NCBI GenBank assembly: GCA_002358905.1
Contig: DEPT01000073.1
Coordinates: 6,562-70,561, forward strand
DNA: 64,000 bases
Source: Akkermansiaceae bacterium UBA3385
Lineage (GTDB): Bacteria > Verrucomicrobiota > Verrucomicrobiia > Verrucomicrobiales > Akkermansiaceae
Direction of reading: 5' to 3'
Shown here: one piece after another, positions 8,905-18,395 of the stretch
How positions within the stretch are numbered: position 1 is the stretch's first letter
How the letters are laid out: each line of letters starts with the position of its first letter
Notes under the pieces: model-generated
Told to the model about the DNA's origin: nothing
Databases searched by the model: none
The model's input: only the letters and a program-made list of their open reading frames with translations
Position numbers and translations under genes: made by a program

Positions 8905-10047
8905 ATGGCACAGGATTATTACGAGGTGCTGGGCATTGACCGCAATGCGGATGATGCCACCATTAAGAAGGCCTACCGCAAGCTGGCCATGAAGTATCAC
9001 CCTGACCGCAATCCGGACAATAAGGAAGCGGAGGAGAAGTTCAAGGAACTGGGTGAGGCGTATGAGGTGTTAAGTGATGCCGATAAGCGCGCCGCGTATG
9101 ACCGCATGGGGCATGAGGCGTTCAAGAATGGCGGTATGGGTGGCCCTGGTGGAGCAGGTGGTTTCGGTGGCTTTACGGACCCTGCCGATTTGTTCTCGCA
9201 GATATTTGGCGGGGCATTTGGTGGTTTCGGCGGCATGGGTGGCGGTGCTCGCCGCAAGGCAGATCCGCGTCGTCCTGGGTCTGATTTGCGTACAGATCTG
9301 GAAATCACGCTGGAGGAAGCTGCTGAAGGTTGCACCAAGACCCTGGAGGTGGAGCGTCTGGTTCCCTGTGAGGAATGTGGCGCCACAGGTTCCAAGGATG
9401 GCCGTGCCGGGTTCCAGCAGTGCCCCACTTGCCATGGTACGGGGGTGGTGACCCGCCAGAGTGGTTTCTTTGTGCAGCAGAGCACATGCCCCACCTGCCG
9501 GGGGGCCGGGCAGACTATCAGTAATCCCTGCTCCAAGTGCCACGGTGAGGGACGTGTTCACAAGGATGTCAAGATTTCCTTGCGCGTGCCCGCCGGTGTG
9601 AACACCGGCACCAAGCTGCGCTCCACCGGCAATGGTGATGCCGGTACCCATGGCGGTGAAACCGGTGATCTTTATGTGTTCATTGAGGTGAAGCCGCATG
9701 ATATCTTCAGCCGCGATGGCATGGACCTGCACTGCACGATGCCCGTTCCTTTCATGGATGCGGTGATGGGTGGTGAAATGACGGTTCCCACGCTGGATGG
9801 CCCGGCCAAGCTCAAGCTGCCTGTCGGCACTCAGAGTAATACCATTTTCCGTGTTCGAGGCAAGGGTATGCCCAGTCTGAAAGGCTCCGGCCGTGGTGAC
9901 TTGATGGTTGAGGTGCAGGTGGAAACACCCACGAAGCTTTCCTCTTCTCAGGAAAAGGCACTGCGCGCCTTCGGGGAGACGCTCAAGGAAAGCAACCAGC
10001 CGGAAGTGGCTGATTTCCGCAAGAGGGCGGCTCGCTTCCTTAAATAA
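8905..10047 (+). CDS. dnaJ: Chaperone protein DnaJ
   Basis: 380 residues, a type I Hsp40 that delivers substrates to DnaK and stimulates its ATPase. J-domain with the HPD motif (KYHPDRN, ~residues 31-37), a Gly/Phe-rich linker (~75-115), a zinc-binding region with four CxxCxGxG repeats ([32 protein letters not shown]), then the C-terminal substrate-binding domains. Complete and of normal length. No Shine-Dalgarno before the ATG. Confidence 0.98.
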   Translation: MAQDYYEVLGIDRNADDATIKKAYRKLAMKYHPDRNPDNKEAEEKFKELGEAYEVLSDADKRAAYDRMGHEAFKNGGMGGPGGAGGFGGFTDPADLFSQIFGGAFGGFGGMGGGARRKADPRRPGSDLRTDLEITLEEAAEGCTKTLEVERLVPCEECGATGSKDGRAGFQQCPTCHGTGVVTRQSGFFVQQSTCPTCRGAGQTISNPCSKCHGEGRVHKDVKISLRVPAGVNTGTKLRSTGNGDAGTHGGETGDLYVFIEVKPHDIFSRDGMDLHCTMPVPFMDAVMGGEMTVPTLDGPAKLKLPVGTQSNTIFRVRGKGMPSLKGSGRGDLMVEVQVETPTKLSSSQEKALRAFGETLKESNQPEVADFRKRAARFLK

Positions 10048-10070
10048 ACCTTTAATCTGCTTCATTTTCC

Positions 10071-10814
10071 ATGCACAGGTGCTATGCCCCCGGGGCTGTT
10101 CTTTCAGCTGGTGCCGCGCTCGATATTGAGGGCGAGGAGGCTCGTCATGCACTGAAAGTTATGCGCCTGCGTGTGGGGGATGAGTGCGAGGTATTTAATG
10201 GCTGCGGACAGGCTGCAGTGGGGCGCATTGCTTCAACCGCCGGTAGTAGTCTTTTGTCGCTGGCAGAGTTGAGTCCGCTGCCGGATATGCCCCCTGTGGC
10301 GGGAATTACGCTGGCTCTGGCTGTGCCCAAGGGGAGTAATATGGATCTTATTGTCCAGAAAGCGGTGGAATTGGGCGTGCAGCGTATTATTCCTCTTATC
10401 ACAGAGCGGACCATTGTGCGCCTCGACACCCGGGATGCCGCAGCTAAAACCGCCAAATGGAGCCGCACTGTGCTGGAGGCCTGCAAGCAATGCGGGGTGA
10501 ATATGCTCCCGGTGGTGGAGCAGCCGCAGTCCTATGCTTCTTTCCTGCAGCGGTCTGATTTGCCTGCGCTGAAACTGCAGTGTGCTATTGTGCCGCATGC
10601 CCGCCCTCTGCGTACTTTGCTGGAGCAGGCTCGTGCTGCCGGGCAGGGGGACTGTGTGCTCCTGATTGGTCCGGAGGGCGATTTTTCTCCTGCGGAATAT
10701 GCGGCCGGAGAATCGGCCGGGTATCTGCCTATGAGCCTGGGTCCTATTATTCTGCGTGTGGAAACGGCCGTATTTCTGGCAGTGGCCGCGGCGCGCTACG
10801 CGCTGGACGCCTGA
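10071..10814 (+). CDS. rsmE: 16S rRNA (uracil-1498-N3)-methyltransferase RsmE
   Basis: 247 residues. A SPOUT-fold enzyme that methylates U1498 of 16S rRNA using S-adenosylmethionine. The N-terminal PUA-like part contains EARHALKVMRLRVGDE; the SAM-binding knot contains LLIGPEGDFS and the family signature LGPIILRVETA near the C-terminus. It is third in the grpE-dnaJ run, 23 bp after dnaJ. A run of eight T at about 10826-10833 behind a weak GCC/GGC stem may end the transcript. Confidence 0.95.
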   Translation: MHRCYAPGAVLSAGAALDIEGEEARHALKVMRLRVGDECEVFNGCGQAAVGRIASTAGSSLLSLAELSPLPDMPPVAGITLALAVPKGSNMDLIVQKAVELGVQRIIPLITERTIVRLDTRDAAAKTAKWSRTVLEACKQCGVNMLPVVEQPQSYASFLQRSDLPALKLQCAIVPHARPLRTLLEQARAAGQGDCVLLIGPEGDFSPAEYAAGESAGYLPMSLGPIILRVETAVFLAVAAARYALDA

Positions 10815-10860
10815 TTGGACGGCTTTTTTTTGCTTTTTCCTGCCAGTATTCATTTTGACC

Positions 10861-10889
10861 TTGCCTTGGCAAGGGGTATTTGGTAGAGT
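10861..10889 (+). promoter_or_regulatory. Promoter of the autotransporter gene
   Basis: TTGCCT (10861-10866), 17-bp spacer, TAGAGT (10884-10889). It gives a leader of about 45 nt, rich in A/C/T and without a Shine-Dalgarno. Confidence 0.55.
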
Positions 10890-10940
10890 GTGTAATGAGC
10901 GGCACCTGCCGCAATCCGTTTTTATCACCCATCAACAATC

Positions 10941-13900
10941 ATGAAACTCCATCTTCCCAAGAGACTTCGCGCTGCTCTCCTGGCAGTATTGTCTGCGGCT
11001 GTTGCTTCTCCTGCCACAGCTCAGGTCACCAATGGTGCAGTGTATGACTACACCTACTTCCAGCATGCTACGCAGACCCATGCTAATTTCCTGCACAATT
11101 CGATTACTTATCAGGACCCGCTCAATCCTGAAGAGACGAAAGATGATAACTTCAGCTTCCGTGATCCGCTGAGCACAGACCCGGAGGACAATTTCTTCAA
11201 TGCCCGCGAAAATGACTGGACGCTCACGATTGATGCATACAATATCGGGCCGACTGTTGATGATGATGAGTACGGTATTGGTTCCTTGATTTTTGGTACG
11301 TCATCTTTCACACTGCATAACGGCCGCCCCACGGATACCGGGAAAGAGTATATTTCGCTCCAGGTTGCGGAGAGCTGCTCCATTATTCTTGACCTCGACG
11401 GTAACGTTCGCCTGATGACATCAGACAAGGAGACGGCGGATGGTCCCGAACATGATGTCCGTCTGTTCAATGTGGAGCAGAAGTGGGATGTAGAAGACGT
11501 GGGTGATGAACTGGTGAGCTTCCGCCTGACCCTGTCCTGGGATGCCGATGGCGGTATCTACAATATTGACGGTGAACGATATGGTGCGCTGACTCTGCAG
11601 TCTGCCTACCTGCTTTCCAATGAGGATAGCCATGAGGTAATCAAGGAGCTTAGCTCCCACAATACCGGGCGTGTTATTCTGGACCGTTACAAGATGCAGG
11701 AAGACTTCCTGTGTATCGAAGATCCGGAGAAGGATACCTCCGGCAATACGGCTGGTGGTGCTTTCTCTAATGTGGCAGAAGGCGGTACGATTTCGGCAAC
11801 ACTGCAGACTCCCGGTAATACCCCTGCCTGGTGTATTTATGGCAACACCAGTATTGCCTACCTGCTGGAGGGTCGCTACAATGATAATATCTCCGGATTC
11901 AGCCGCGCCATGGGGGAGACGGAACGTGTCAAGTTTATTGGTAACGAGAGTGTTATCTGGCTGACCAGCGGTGAGTATACTTATAAGAACCCCACATGGG
12001 CCAGCCCCGATCCCCAGGGTAAGACCGCAGAAACCGGCGTTGGCTTCGGTGCGTATGCGGGAGCTACTCTTACGGTGGCGGAAACAGTGGTGAATTCTAC
12101 GATTATCGGTGCAGATGCCACCGTCAATGCTGTGGGTGATGGCACCGTGCGTTTTGTTGTGAACACGAATGCAGTGCACTCCGTTGACCTGCCTGTTACC
12201 TTTGAGCCTCCTGTCATTGAAGAGGAAGATGAGGAGGAAGATGACGACCTGGCTGGTGAGGACGATGACCTGACAGAAGATGATGATCTGACGGAAGATG
12301 ATGATCTGGTAGAGGATGATACAGACCTTGGCGAGGATGATGAGGAAGACGAAGATCGCCCCAGTTTCATTATTCAGCCGGATATTGCTGCCGGTGAGCG
12401 TTATATGACATTCCACACGCTGGGCGCCAATACCAATGTTGAGCTTGAGGTTATCGGCACTCACGGTGTAACGGTGGTGCTGGGTACTGCTACCATTGGC
12501 AATGGCAATGATACCAATACCACCCGCATTACCCGTTTGAAGCAGAATCCGGATGATAACAATCAGATGGGGGCTCTGAATGTGCAGGTGCACGGCAGTG
12601 TGCAGAAACAGAAGACTTCCTATGTGGGTACGCTGGAGAACCAGGAAGGCAACCTGACATTCAATGGTCGGGAGTATGTTGTTACTGAAAAGGACAAGAA
12701 GGGTAAGCCGCTTTCTGCAGAGGTTGTCTACTCTCGTCTCAGTGCTAAAGAGCTGATTGCTGACGGTGAAATCAAGGTGGATGCCATCGTCAAGGCCAGC
12801 GGTAAGGTGGAAGCCGGTACCCATGTGACCGTGCAGTCCGGTTATCTGGAGGCCGGTTCTCTTTATGCCCCGGGGCAGCTGGAGGTCAAACTTCCTGCTA
12901 CGTCGATTGTCGTTGGGGAGGATGACCCGGAAACGAAGAATAAGAATGAAGCTGTAGTGGTGCCGGTGGTGAATAACCTGGTGACAACCGTGAAGGTTTC
13001 CGGTGAGACCGTTATCGGTGGTTCTGTAGAGATGCGCGGCGTGGGCGAGTTTGCCTCCCTGACGGCAGGCTATGGTGTCAATGTCTGGAATACTGATAAT
13101 GCTGCTGCTCAGCTGAATGCAGATAGCATTACATCCAGCTTCGTGACCCGTCAGCTCAGCGTTGACGAACCAGTGCTGGATGAAGAAGGTAACGTTGTGC
13201 GTGATGAAAACGGTGTTGAGACCACCACGAGCAGCTACCAGAATATCCAGATTTCCCACAAGAAGCCTGAGACAGAGGAAACGGAAGAGGATACCCCGGT
13301 TGTGGCTGCAGAAGAGGCCGCCACTCCGCTGCTCAAGGATGGTGTCTATATAGGCATGGATGGCATTGTAGCCGGTACTATTGCAGCCGATACGGTAATT
13401 CGTATCGCTGCTGACTGCAGCACTGGTGTAGCCGCTACGACCATGGGTGGTTCCGAGCTCATCATTGGCAATGAGACCATCGCGACCAATATGACCAATA
13501 GTGGTGGCACTGTTCAGATTGACCCCATGCGCGGTGCGGGCGTCATTGCCTCTGCCGGCACCTTGGGTGCTGATACGCTGGTGCTGCCCAGCGGATACAG
13601 TCTGTCTGCTGCCGGATTGAATGTGAAGAATGGAATTGAGGCAGACGGTCTGCTTACCACTGGTGAGACTGCTGCCACGAGCTTCTCATTCACGCACGTT
13701 CCTGTTGCTACAGTTGCTGAGGAGGGAGAAACGACTGAGGAATCCCATATCAATGTGCTTCAGTTCTCCTCACTCAAGGCTGATAGCATCAATATCGCGG
13801 ATGACAGTGTTGTTGTTGCCACCGGTATTCTTGAGACAGAGAACGGTGCCACCATGGGTAACAATATCGTGTTCTCCGGCGCTACAGTGAAGGGTAATCT

Positions 13901-15494
13901 TACCATTACCGGTAAAGCTGAACTCTCTGGTATTACCAATGAGGGCGTGCTTTCCACCAGCGCTGATACGAGCATTAGTAATTCCCTTATCAAGAATACT
14001 TACAAGAGCCATGGAGCTACCAGCCTGAAGAACATCAGTGTGCTGCGTTCTGACTCTTATGCCGGTAATTTCGGTGGCGCTGAGGGTGATGCCTTTGCTG
14101 TCTCCGGTAATTACGATTCCATGGTGTTCAGCGGTGAGCTGAGTGATACTGCTACCGGTACTGCACTCAAGATTACGGACATGGTGCTTGATGCCACGAC
14201 GAAACTTGAGTTCGATGAGGATGGCGAGGTGTATGTTCTGATGAATGCCACTGAGGGCAATACTCTGGAAGCGGTCAACCCGGACGATTTTGAGCTCTAT
14301 GTGCAGGCATACACGGAGGCTACGGTGCAGGTGGATGGCGACACCATCACCATCTCCGGTTGCCGCGTGGAGGAGAACGCCAAGAATGAGCTGACGGATA
14401 CCGAGCAGCGTGTCAATACGATGGCAGCTCTCGAATATGCCTTGGAGACAGCTCCTGATAAGGCCGTCACGGGCCTGCATGACCAGCTGGGTGATGTGAT
14501 GCACACTTCTCTGGAGGATCGCCAGACGCTGCTGGATTCCATTTCCGGTGCTTCCATTGCCGTGCTGGCTGATTCTCAGCGCCGCGGTATTCAGGATGTG
14601 CAGAGTGGCCTTCGTAACCGCATTATCCAGATGGGTGGCAGATACGATGGCGAGTCCGCCGGTATTCAGGCCTGGGCACAGGCTGAAGGCAGCTTCACTT
14701 CCTCCAACAGTGGTGATGATGGCCCCGGTTATGATTATGACACCTGGGGTGCTACCGTGGGTGCAAATATAGACGTGACCGAGAACGTGGTTCTGGGTAT
14801 GGCTTTCACCGCTACCTACGGTGAGATTGATGTGGACAGTGCCGATGCTGCTTCCGGCAACAATGATGCCTGCTATATCAACTTCTATGCCCGCCACCAG
14901 AGCCAGCGCTGGGTGCAGATGCTCATTCTTACTGCCGGTATGAACGACATGAACCTGGACCGCAATGTGGGTGGCTACAAGGCCAACGGTATGACGGAAG
15001 GCTCTACTTTCTCCGCATACTACGAACTGGGTTACACCATTGGCCTGAACGATGAGTTCACTCATGTGATTCAGCCGCTCGTCAATGCCAGCATTACTTC
15101 TGCCAAGGTTGATTCCTACACCGAAAGTGGTTCTATCGGCAATGCTGGTCTGGAATATGACGGTGCTTCCCTGACCTACGGTACGGTGGGTGTTGGTCTT
15201 CGTTACCAGGGTGTGCTTTACCAGACTATCTTTGACCGCAACGCTGTGCTGGAACTCCGTGCTCAGCTGACGCAGGACTTCGGTGATGCTACAGATGAAG
15301 CCGATGTGGCTATGGCCGGTGGTGTATTCAACACGGTGTGCAGCACAGATACTACTGGCACGGGTTACTCGTTGGGTGCTGGTCTTTCCATCCCTGTGCA
15401 GATGCAGACCACCCTCTTTGCCGATGTTGACCTGACCGTTCGCCCGGATTACACCGGTTTCCGTGGCAATGTTGGTGTCCGTTACGATTTCTGA
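10941..15494 (+). CDS. Autotransporter (type V secretion) with acidic low-complexity linker
   Basis: 1517 residues. Signal peptide MKLHLPKRLRAALLAVLSAA, cleaved near SPATAQ. The long passenger (~30-1230) is rich in Thr/Val/Gly/Asn with repeated short strand-turn units, as in a beta-helix stalk. Residues ~424-473 are almost only Asp/Glu with a repeated DDDLTEDDDL unit. The last ~270 residues, starting near GIQAWAQAEGSF, form an autotransporter barrel with alternating aromatic strands and the terminal phenylalanine of GVRYDF. No protease triad or pectinase/adhesin motif was recognised in the passenger. It is a single-gene transcript between its own promoter and terminator. Probable role: surface display or release of an adhesin-like stalk (inference). 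Confidence 0.88.
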   Translation: MKLHLPKRLRAALLAVLSAAVASPATAQVTNGAVYDYTYFQHATQTHANFLHNSITYQDPLNPEETKDDNFSFRDPLSTDPEDNFFNARENDWTLTIDAYNIGPTVDDDEYGIGSLIFGTSSFTLHNGRPTDTGKEYISLQVAESCSIILDLDGNVRLMTSDKETADGPEHDVRLFNVEQKWDVEDVGDELVSFRLTLSWDADGGIYNIDGERYGALTLQSAYLLSNEDSHEVIKELSSHNTGRVILDRYKMQEDFLCIEDPEKDTSGNTAGGAFSNVAEGGTISATLQTPGNTPAWCIYGNTSIAYLLEGRYNDNISGFSRAMGETERVKFIGNESVIWLTSGEYTYKNPTWASPDPQGKTAETGVGFGAYAGATLTVAETVVNSTIIGADATVNAVGDGTVRFVVNTNAVHSVDLPVTFEPPVIEEEDEEEDDDLAGEDDDLTEDDDLTEDDDLVEDDTDLGEDDEEDEDRPSFIIQPDIAAGERYMTFHTLGANTNVELEVIGTHGVTVVLGTATIGNGNDTNTTRITRLKQNPDDNNQMGALNVQVHGSVQKQKTSYVGTLENQEGNLTFNGREYVVTEKDKKGKPLSAEVVYSRLSAKELIADGEIKVDAIVKASGKVEAGTHVTVQSGYLEAGSLYAPGQLEVKLPATSIVVGEDDPETKNKNEAVVVPVVNNLVTTVKVSGETVIGGSVEMRGVGEFASLTAGYGVNVWNTDNAAAQLNADSITSSFVTRQLSVDEPVLDEEGNVVRDENGVETTTSSYQNIQISHKKPETEETEEDTPVVAAEEAATPLLKDGVYIGMDGIVAGTIAADTVIRIAADCSTGVAATTMGGSELIIGNETIATNMTNSGGTVQIDPMRGAGVIASAGTLGADTLVLPSGYSLSAAGLNVKNGIEADGLLTTGETAATSFSFTHVPVATVAEEGETTEESHINVLQFSSLKADSINIADDSVVVATGILETENGATMGNNIVFSGATVKGNLTITGKAELSGITNEGVLSTSADTSISNSLIKNTYKSHGATSLKNISVLRSDSYAGNFGGAEGDAFAVSGNYDSMVFSGELSDTATGTALKITDMVLDATTKLEFDEDGEVYVLMNATEGNTLEAVNPDDFELYVQAYTEATVQVDGDTITISGCRVEENAKNELTDTEQRVNTMAALEYALETAPDKAVTGLHDQLGDVMHTSLEDRQTLLDSISGASIAVLADSQRRGIQDVQSGLRNRIIQMGGRYDGESAGIQAWAQAEGSFTSSNSGDDGPGYDYDTWGATVGANIDVTENVVLGMAFTATYGEIDVDSADAASGNNDACYINFYARHQSQRWVQMLILTAGMNDMNLDRNVGGYKANGMTEGSTFSAYYELGYTIGLNDEFTHVIQPLVNASITSAKVDSYTESGSIGNAGLEYDGASLTYGTVGVGLRYQGVLYQTIFDRNAVLELRAQLTQDFGDATDEADVAMAGGVFNTVCSTDTTGTGYSLGAGLSIPVQMQTTLFADVDLTVRPDYTGFRGNVGVRYDF

Positions 15495-15525
15495 TTAGGT
15501 CCTACCTCTGAAATCGTCTCTCTCC

Positions 15526-15559
15526 AAATCCCTGCATTGCTACGGCAGTGCAGGGATTT
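15526..15559. terminator. Long-stem terminator with UACG tetraloop
   Basis: AAATCCCTGCATTGC (15526-15540) pairs with GCAGTGCAGGGATTT (15545-15559) with one mismatched or wobble pair. The loop is TACG closed by C-G, the very stable UNCG type. It ends the autotransporter transcript. Confidence 0.85.
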
Positions 15560-15602
15560 GCGTGTTTGTAAATAATCATTCTTCTGGGACTCAGCTTCAG
15601 GT

Positions 15603-15750
15603 TACTGCGTTTCTGGTGGAACGCAGTACCGCAGGGGCGCGAATGGTTGCGATACATTGTCTTTCTGGTACACTGCGTGGCAGGGTTGCCTGGAAGCCAG
15701 GTGACTGAACTCTAAATGATGGTGTTCATCTCCCCTTTGTAAAGGAGGGG
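15603..15750 (+). promoter_or_regulatory. Structured leader of the orphan cassette with masked Shine-Dalgarno
   Basis: Three hairpins in a row: TACTGCGTT/AACGCAGTA (15603-15628), CCTGG/CCAGG (15689-15701) and CCTTT-GT-AAAGG (15734-15745). The last pairs away part of the strong Shine-Dalgarno AAGGAGGGG (15742-15750). Possible translation control of the 15765 gene (inference). Confidence 0.45.
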
Positions 15751-15764
15751 ACAAAACAGAATGG

Positions 15765-16286
15765 ATGATTATGTCTCAGCAATTAAATACGATAAATATG
15801 TGGAGGTACGAAGTGAGCTCACCGGAGGTGTGCTCTGTAACGCGTACTGATGGTTCCCTGATATGTACGGTTCCCGCCGGTGTGCCTACTGAGTTTACGG
15901 CAGATGGCGCGGAAGTGGTTCTTTCCTGTGATGCGGCTAGCATGCTGCCTACCCGTGGCAGGGGCATGCAGGGAGGTTCATCTGCGGGGGCAATGCTTTC
16001 TGCTACGGGGGAACCTGTCCTGCTTCTTTCAGCGGCATCTCTGACTATCAGCCATGCCACATGGTTCGATAACAAGGCACAGAGCAGTATATCTGTGCAA
16101 GCGGCTCCATGGAAGAATGAGGTAATGACCTGTTATTTGAAGACGGCGGTGCCGGTGGAGCTGGCGGGCGTGACCTGGCTGTACGGCGAACCGGCGATGA
16201 TGGAGGGCTTCACGTTTGTAGTGGCTCTGCAGCAGGTGGATGCTTCCACCGTTCTGGCGAACCTTGCTTATTCTCTTAAACAATGA
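15765..16286 (+). CDS. Orphan protein, first gene of a three-gene cassette
   Basis: 173 residues from the ATG at 15765 (15771 is also possible). Not recognised. No signal peptide or membrane segment; beta-rich composition with many Val/Thr/Ala/Ser and few charges. It is preceded by a strong Shine-Dalgarno about 16-22 nt upstream, unusual for this genome. A 29-codon overlapping frame starts at 15761, nearer the Shine-Dalgarno, and could be a leader peptide. The stop overlaps the next start as ATGA (16283-16286), implying translational coupling. The context looks like a mobile or phage-derived fragment, but no phage family was recognised. Confidence 0.6.
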   Translation: MIMSQQLNTINMWRYEVSSPEVCSVTRTDGSLICTVPAGVPTEFTADGAEVVLSCDAASMLPTRGRGMQGGSSAGAMLSATGEPVLLLSAASLTISHATWFDNKAQSSISVQAAPWKNEVMTCYLKTAVPVELAGVTWLYGEPAMMEGFTFVVALQQVDASTVLANLAYSLKQ

Positions 16287-16936
16287 TTGCTGCGGGATTA
16301 TGTATGATGGGCGGCTGCTTTGCGCAGGATGCCGATTCGCAGGTGGTCGGGACGTATTGGCCGGCGCATTCTGTGCGGGTTAATCACACAACGCTCATTC
16401 TTAAAGAGAAATCGTCCGATTTGCTTCATCCTTTCTGGACGGAGGGGATGCGGGCAGGTGGCCGAATAGAGAATGTAAGCTGGAGAGAATCTGATGGTAA
16501 TGGCTCCAATATCCTGAACTGGGGTACATGGGAGGTTGGTATCGTGGATGCTATGTATTTAGGTACCGTTGTCGACACTTATGTAGGTCCGTCATTATAC
16601 GGTGTGTGTAATCAGCAACACCCGAAGCAAATTGTAGCTTTTCCGAGTGCAGAGCGTTTTTTCGAGTATGCGGAAGCGTATGCGGCAGATAATTATCTTA
16701 CGATGGATTCTTCACTCGGCTCCGGACGGTCTGAGATGCCGAACTGGCCCTCCAAGTATTTAGCGCAGCAGATGCAAATCCGGATTAAAGGGGAAAGTAC
16801 CAGTAGTGATATTGTTTCTTTCTGGTACTGTAATGATGTATGGCCCAGGCAGTTCTATATGGTACAGCCTATGTGTTCCGTTGCCGGGGATAAAGCTTTT
16901 TTTACTCATGGTTTTGATATCCTGACAGAGTTATGA
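16283..16936 (+). CDS. Orphan protein with secretion-signal-like start, second gene of cassette
   Basis: 217 residues, not recognised. The first 15 residues (MIAAGLCMMGGCFAQ) resemble a short lipoprotein or secretion signal, but the hydrophobic part is unusually short and lacks basic residues. The body is rich in Trp/Tyr/Asn (NILNWGTWEVGIVDAMYLG), suggesting a compact beta-rich extracellular domain. Base composition is more A/T-rich than the flanking core genes. Coupled by ATGA overlaps both to the gene before (16283) and the gene after (16933). Confidence 0.6.
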   Translation: MIAAGLCMMGGCFAQDADSQVVGTYWPAHSVRVNHTTLILKEKSSDLLHPFWTEGMRAGGRIENVSWRESDGNGSNILNWGTWEVGIVDAMYLGTVVDTYVGPSLYGVCNQQHPKQIVAFPSAERFFEYAEAYAADNYLTMDSSLGSGRSEMPNWPSKYLAQQMQIRIKGESTSSDIVSFWYCNDVWPRQFYMVQPMCSVAGDKAFFTHGFDILTEL

Positions 16937-17130
16937 TGTATTATGCGCGATTTGAGAGTGCGGACGGTGCCTATGTGGATGCTGGTGGCGTGCGGTTTGA
17001 TGTGTCGGAGGTGCGCCGGGTACGCAATGTTCACGGTGTGAATGTGGGGTATGAGCAGTTTTCCTCGCTTGAGGCGGCGCTTGAGGCGTGGGGGCTGCGT
17101 TCTGCTTCTGACGTTCTACAGGTACGCTGA
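16933..17130 (+). CDS. Small orphan protein, third gene of cassette (65 aa)
   Basis: 65 residues beginning MMYYARFESADGAYVDAG; a small alpha/beta domain with no signal peptide. Overlaps the previous stop by ATGA. Function unknown. Tight coupling to two unknown genes suggests it belongs to the same assembly. Confidence 0.55.
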   Translation: MMYYARFESADGAYVDAGGVRFDVSEVRRVRNVHGVNVGYEQFSSLEAALEAWGLRSASDVLQVR

Positions 17131-17156
17131 AGAAACAGGGAAAGCGGATTTAGGAG

Positions 17157-17185
17157 TTGACAGTACGCGGGGTCTGTGGTAAACA
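17157..17185 (+). promoter_or_regulatory. Promoter of the SPFH gene (leaderless type)
   Basis: TTGACA (17157-17162, perfect consensus), 17-bp spacer, TAAACA (17180-17185), then eight bases and the ATG at 17194. Confidence 0.6.
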
Positions 17186-17193
17186 GATGTTCT

Positions 17194-18282
17194 ATGTCAA
17201 AGGTTTATACAACTACTCAGAAAGCAGGTCTCTGGTCTACCATTGGTGTAGGGGTACTCCTCATTGTTGGTGGTGCAGGGCTGGTGGTTGCCACTAATTG
17301 CTCCAACGAAAAGGTGGATGGCGGTTATGCCGCTTATGTGTACACGAATCCGATTTTCGGTATCAAGGAATTCCGCAGTGTTATCAAGGGACCGGGTGGT
17401 ACCGGTTATGTGTGGCGCCAGAAGTCTATTCCGATTTGTGTAACTCCGTACACCATGACAGAAGGGTTTGATGATATCCGCGCAGCCGACCAGCTCAAGA
17501 TGAAGGCCGAGGCCTACCTTGTATACCGCATCGATGCCAATAAGGTTAAGGAGTTCGTGGAGAATTACGGTGCCATTGCCGATGTGCCGAATAACCCTGA
17601 CGAGATTGCCAAGGATGCCTACGATTCCTTTATCTGCCAGCCTTTCCGCACCGCCGTGCGTACGGCTATCGCTCAGTTCCGAGGTCTGGAAGCTCCCGCC
17701 CGTATCCCCGAGATTACCAAGATGGTGGAAAGCAGCCTGCGCAAGCAGCTGGAGGGTACTCCCTTCATTGTGGAATCCGTGACTATTGGTTCCACCCTGC
17801 CACCAGAGAGTGTGACTGCCGGCATCACCAAGAAGGTGGAGGCTACCCAGGAGTATGAGCGCCAGGCTATCATGCTCGAAATTGCCAAGCGTTCCGAGGA
17901 AATCGCCGAGGCCGAAGGTCGTGCCAAGGCCAACCGCATGAACCAGGAGGCTCAGGGTGAGCTGCTCCGCGCCAAGGCTGAGGCCGATGCCAAGCTTTAC
18001 GCCAAGCAGCAGGAAGCCGCCGCCATCGTGGCTATGAAGAAGGCTGAATCCGAAGGTATGATTCTGGAAGCTGCCGGTAAGAAGGCGCTCAACGAGGCTA
18101 TCGGTGAGAATATCATCCGCATGGAGACCATCCGCAACCTGGATAGAATCAGGTTCCCGCACATCCTTGTGGGCAGCGATGCCGTGAGCCCGCTTTTCGA
18201 TGCGCTGAACAATATCCGCCAGGCCGTGGCTCCTGTGCCCGCCCCCGCGCCTGCGCCGGCTCCCGCCGCCCCGCAGATGTAA
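17194..18282 (+). CDS. SPFH/Band-7 (prohibitin-like) membrane protein
   Basis: 362 residues from the ATG at 17194, chosen because the promoter lies just upstream; 17176 would fall inside it. One N-terminal transmembrane helix (~15-35, TIGVGVLLIVGGAGLVVAT), then the SPFH domain with a cysteine-containing early part, then a long Ala/Glu/Lys/Arg coiled coil (~225-305) typical of prohibitin and HflK/C oligomers, and a Pro/Ala tail (APAPAPAPAPAAPQM). Such proteins form ring-like membrane scaffolds that regulate proteases or microdomains. No NfeD or FtsH partner is adjacent. Single-gene unit ending at tandem terminators. Confidence 0.88.
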   Translation: MSKVYTTTQKAGLWSTIGVGVLLIVGGAGLVVATNCSNEKVDGGYAAYVYTNPIFGIKEFRSVIKGPGGTGYVWRQKSIPICVTPYTMTEGFDDIRAADQLKMKAEAYLVYRIDANKVKEFVENYGAIADVPNNPDEIAKDAYDSFICQPFRTAVRTAIAQFRGLEAPARIPEITKMVESSLRKQLEGTPFIVESVTIGSTLPPESVTAGITKKVEATQEYERQAIMLEIAKRSEEIAEAEGRAKANRMNQEAQGELLRAKAEADAKLYAKQQEAAAIVAMKKAESEGMILEAAGKKALNEAIGENIIRMETIRNLDRIRFPHILVGSDAVSPLFDALNNIRQAVAPVPAPAPAPAPAAPQM

Positions 18283-18300
18283 GCTAAGCCCTCAACAAAA

Positions 18301-18348
18301 AGCCCCGCCAGCTGGCGGGGCTTCAGTTTCCCCTCTGAAGGGGCTTTT
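18301..18348 (+). terminator. Tandem terminators after the SPFH gene
   Basis: A perfect 22-bp palindrome AGCCCCGCCAG/CTGGCGGGGCT (18301-18322), followed by CCCCT-CTGA-AGGGG (18330-18343) and CTTTT. Confidence 0.85.
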
Positions 18349-18359
18349 CACAAAAAGTA

Positions 18360-18388
18360 TTGAATGAATGCTATTTATTTGCTACCAT
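18360..18388 (+). promoter_or_regulatory. Promoter of the 18396 gene (leaderless type)
   Basis: TTGAAT (18360-18365), 17-bp spacer, TACCAT (18383-18388), seven bases, then ATG. Confidence 0.6.
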
Positions 18389-18395
18389 AGGGCTT

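Noticed and set aside
11421..13259. A 612-codon open frame antisense to the autotransporter
   Set aside because: Ile/His-rich sequence without domain pattern, opposite a repetitive passenger.
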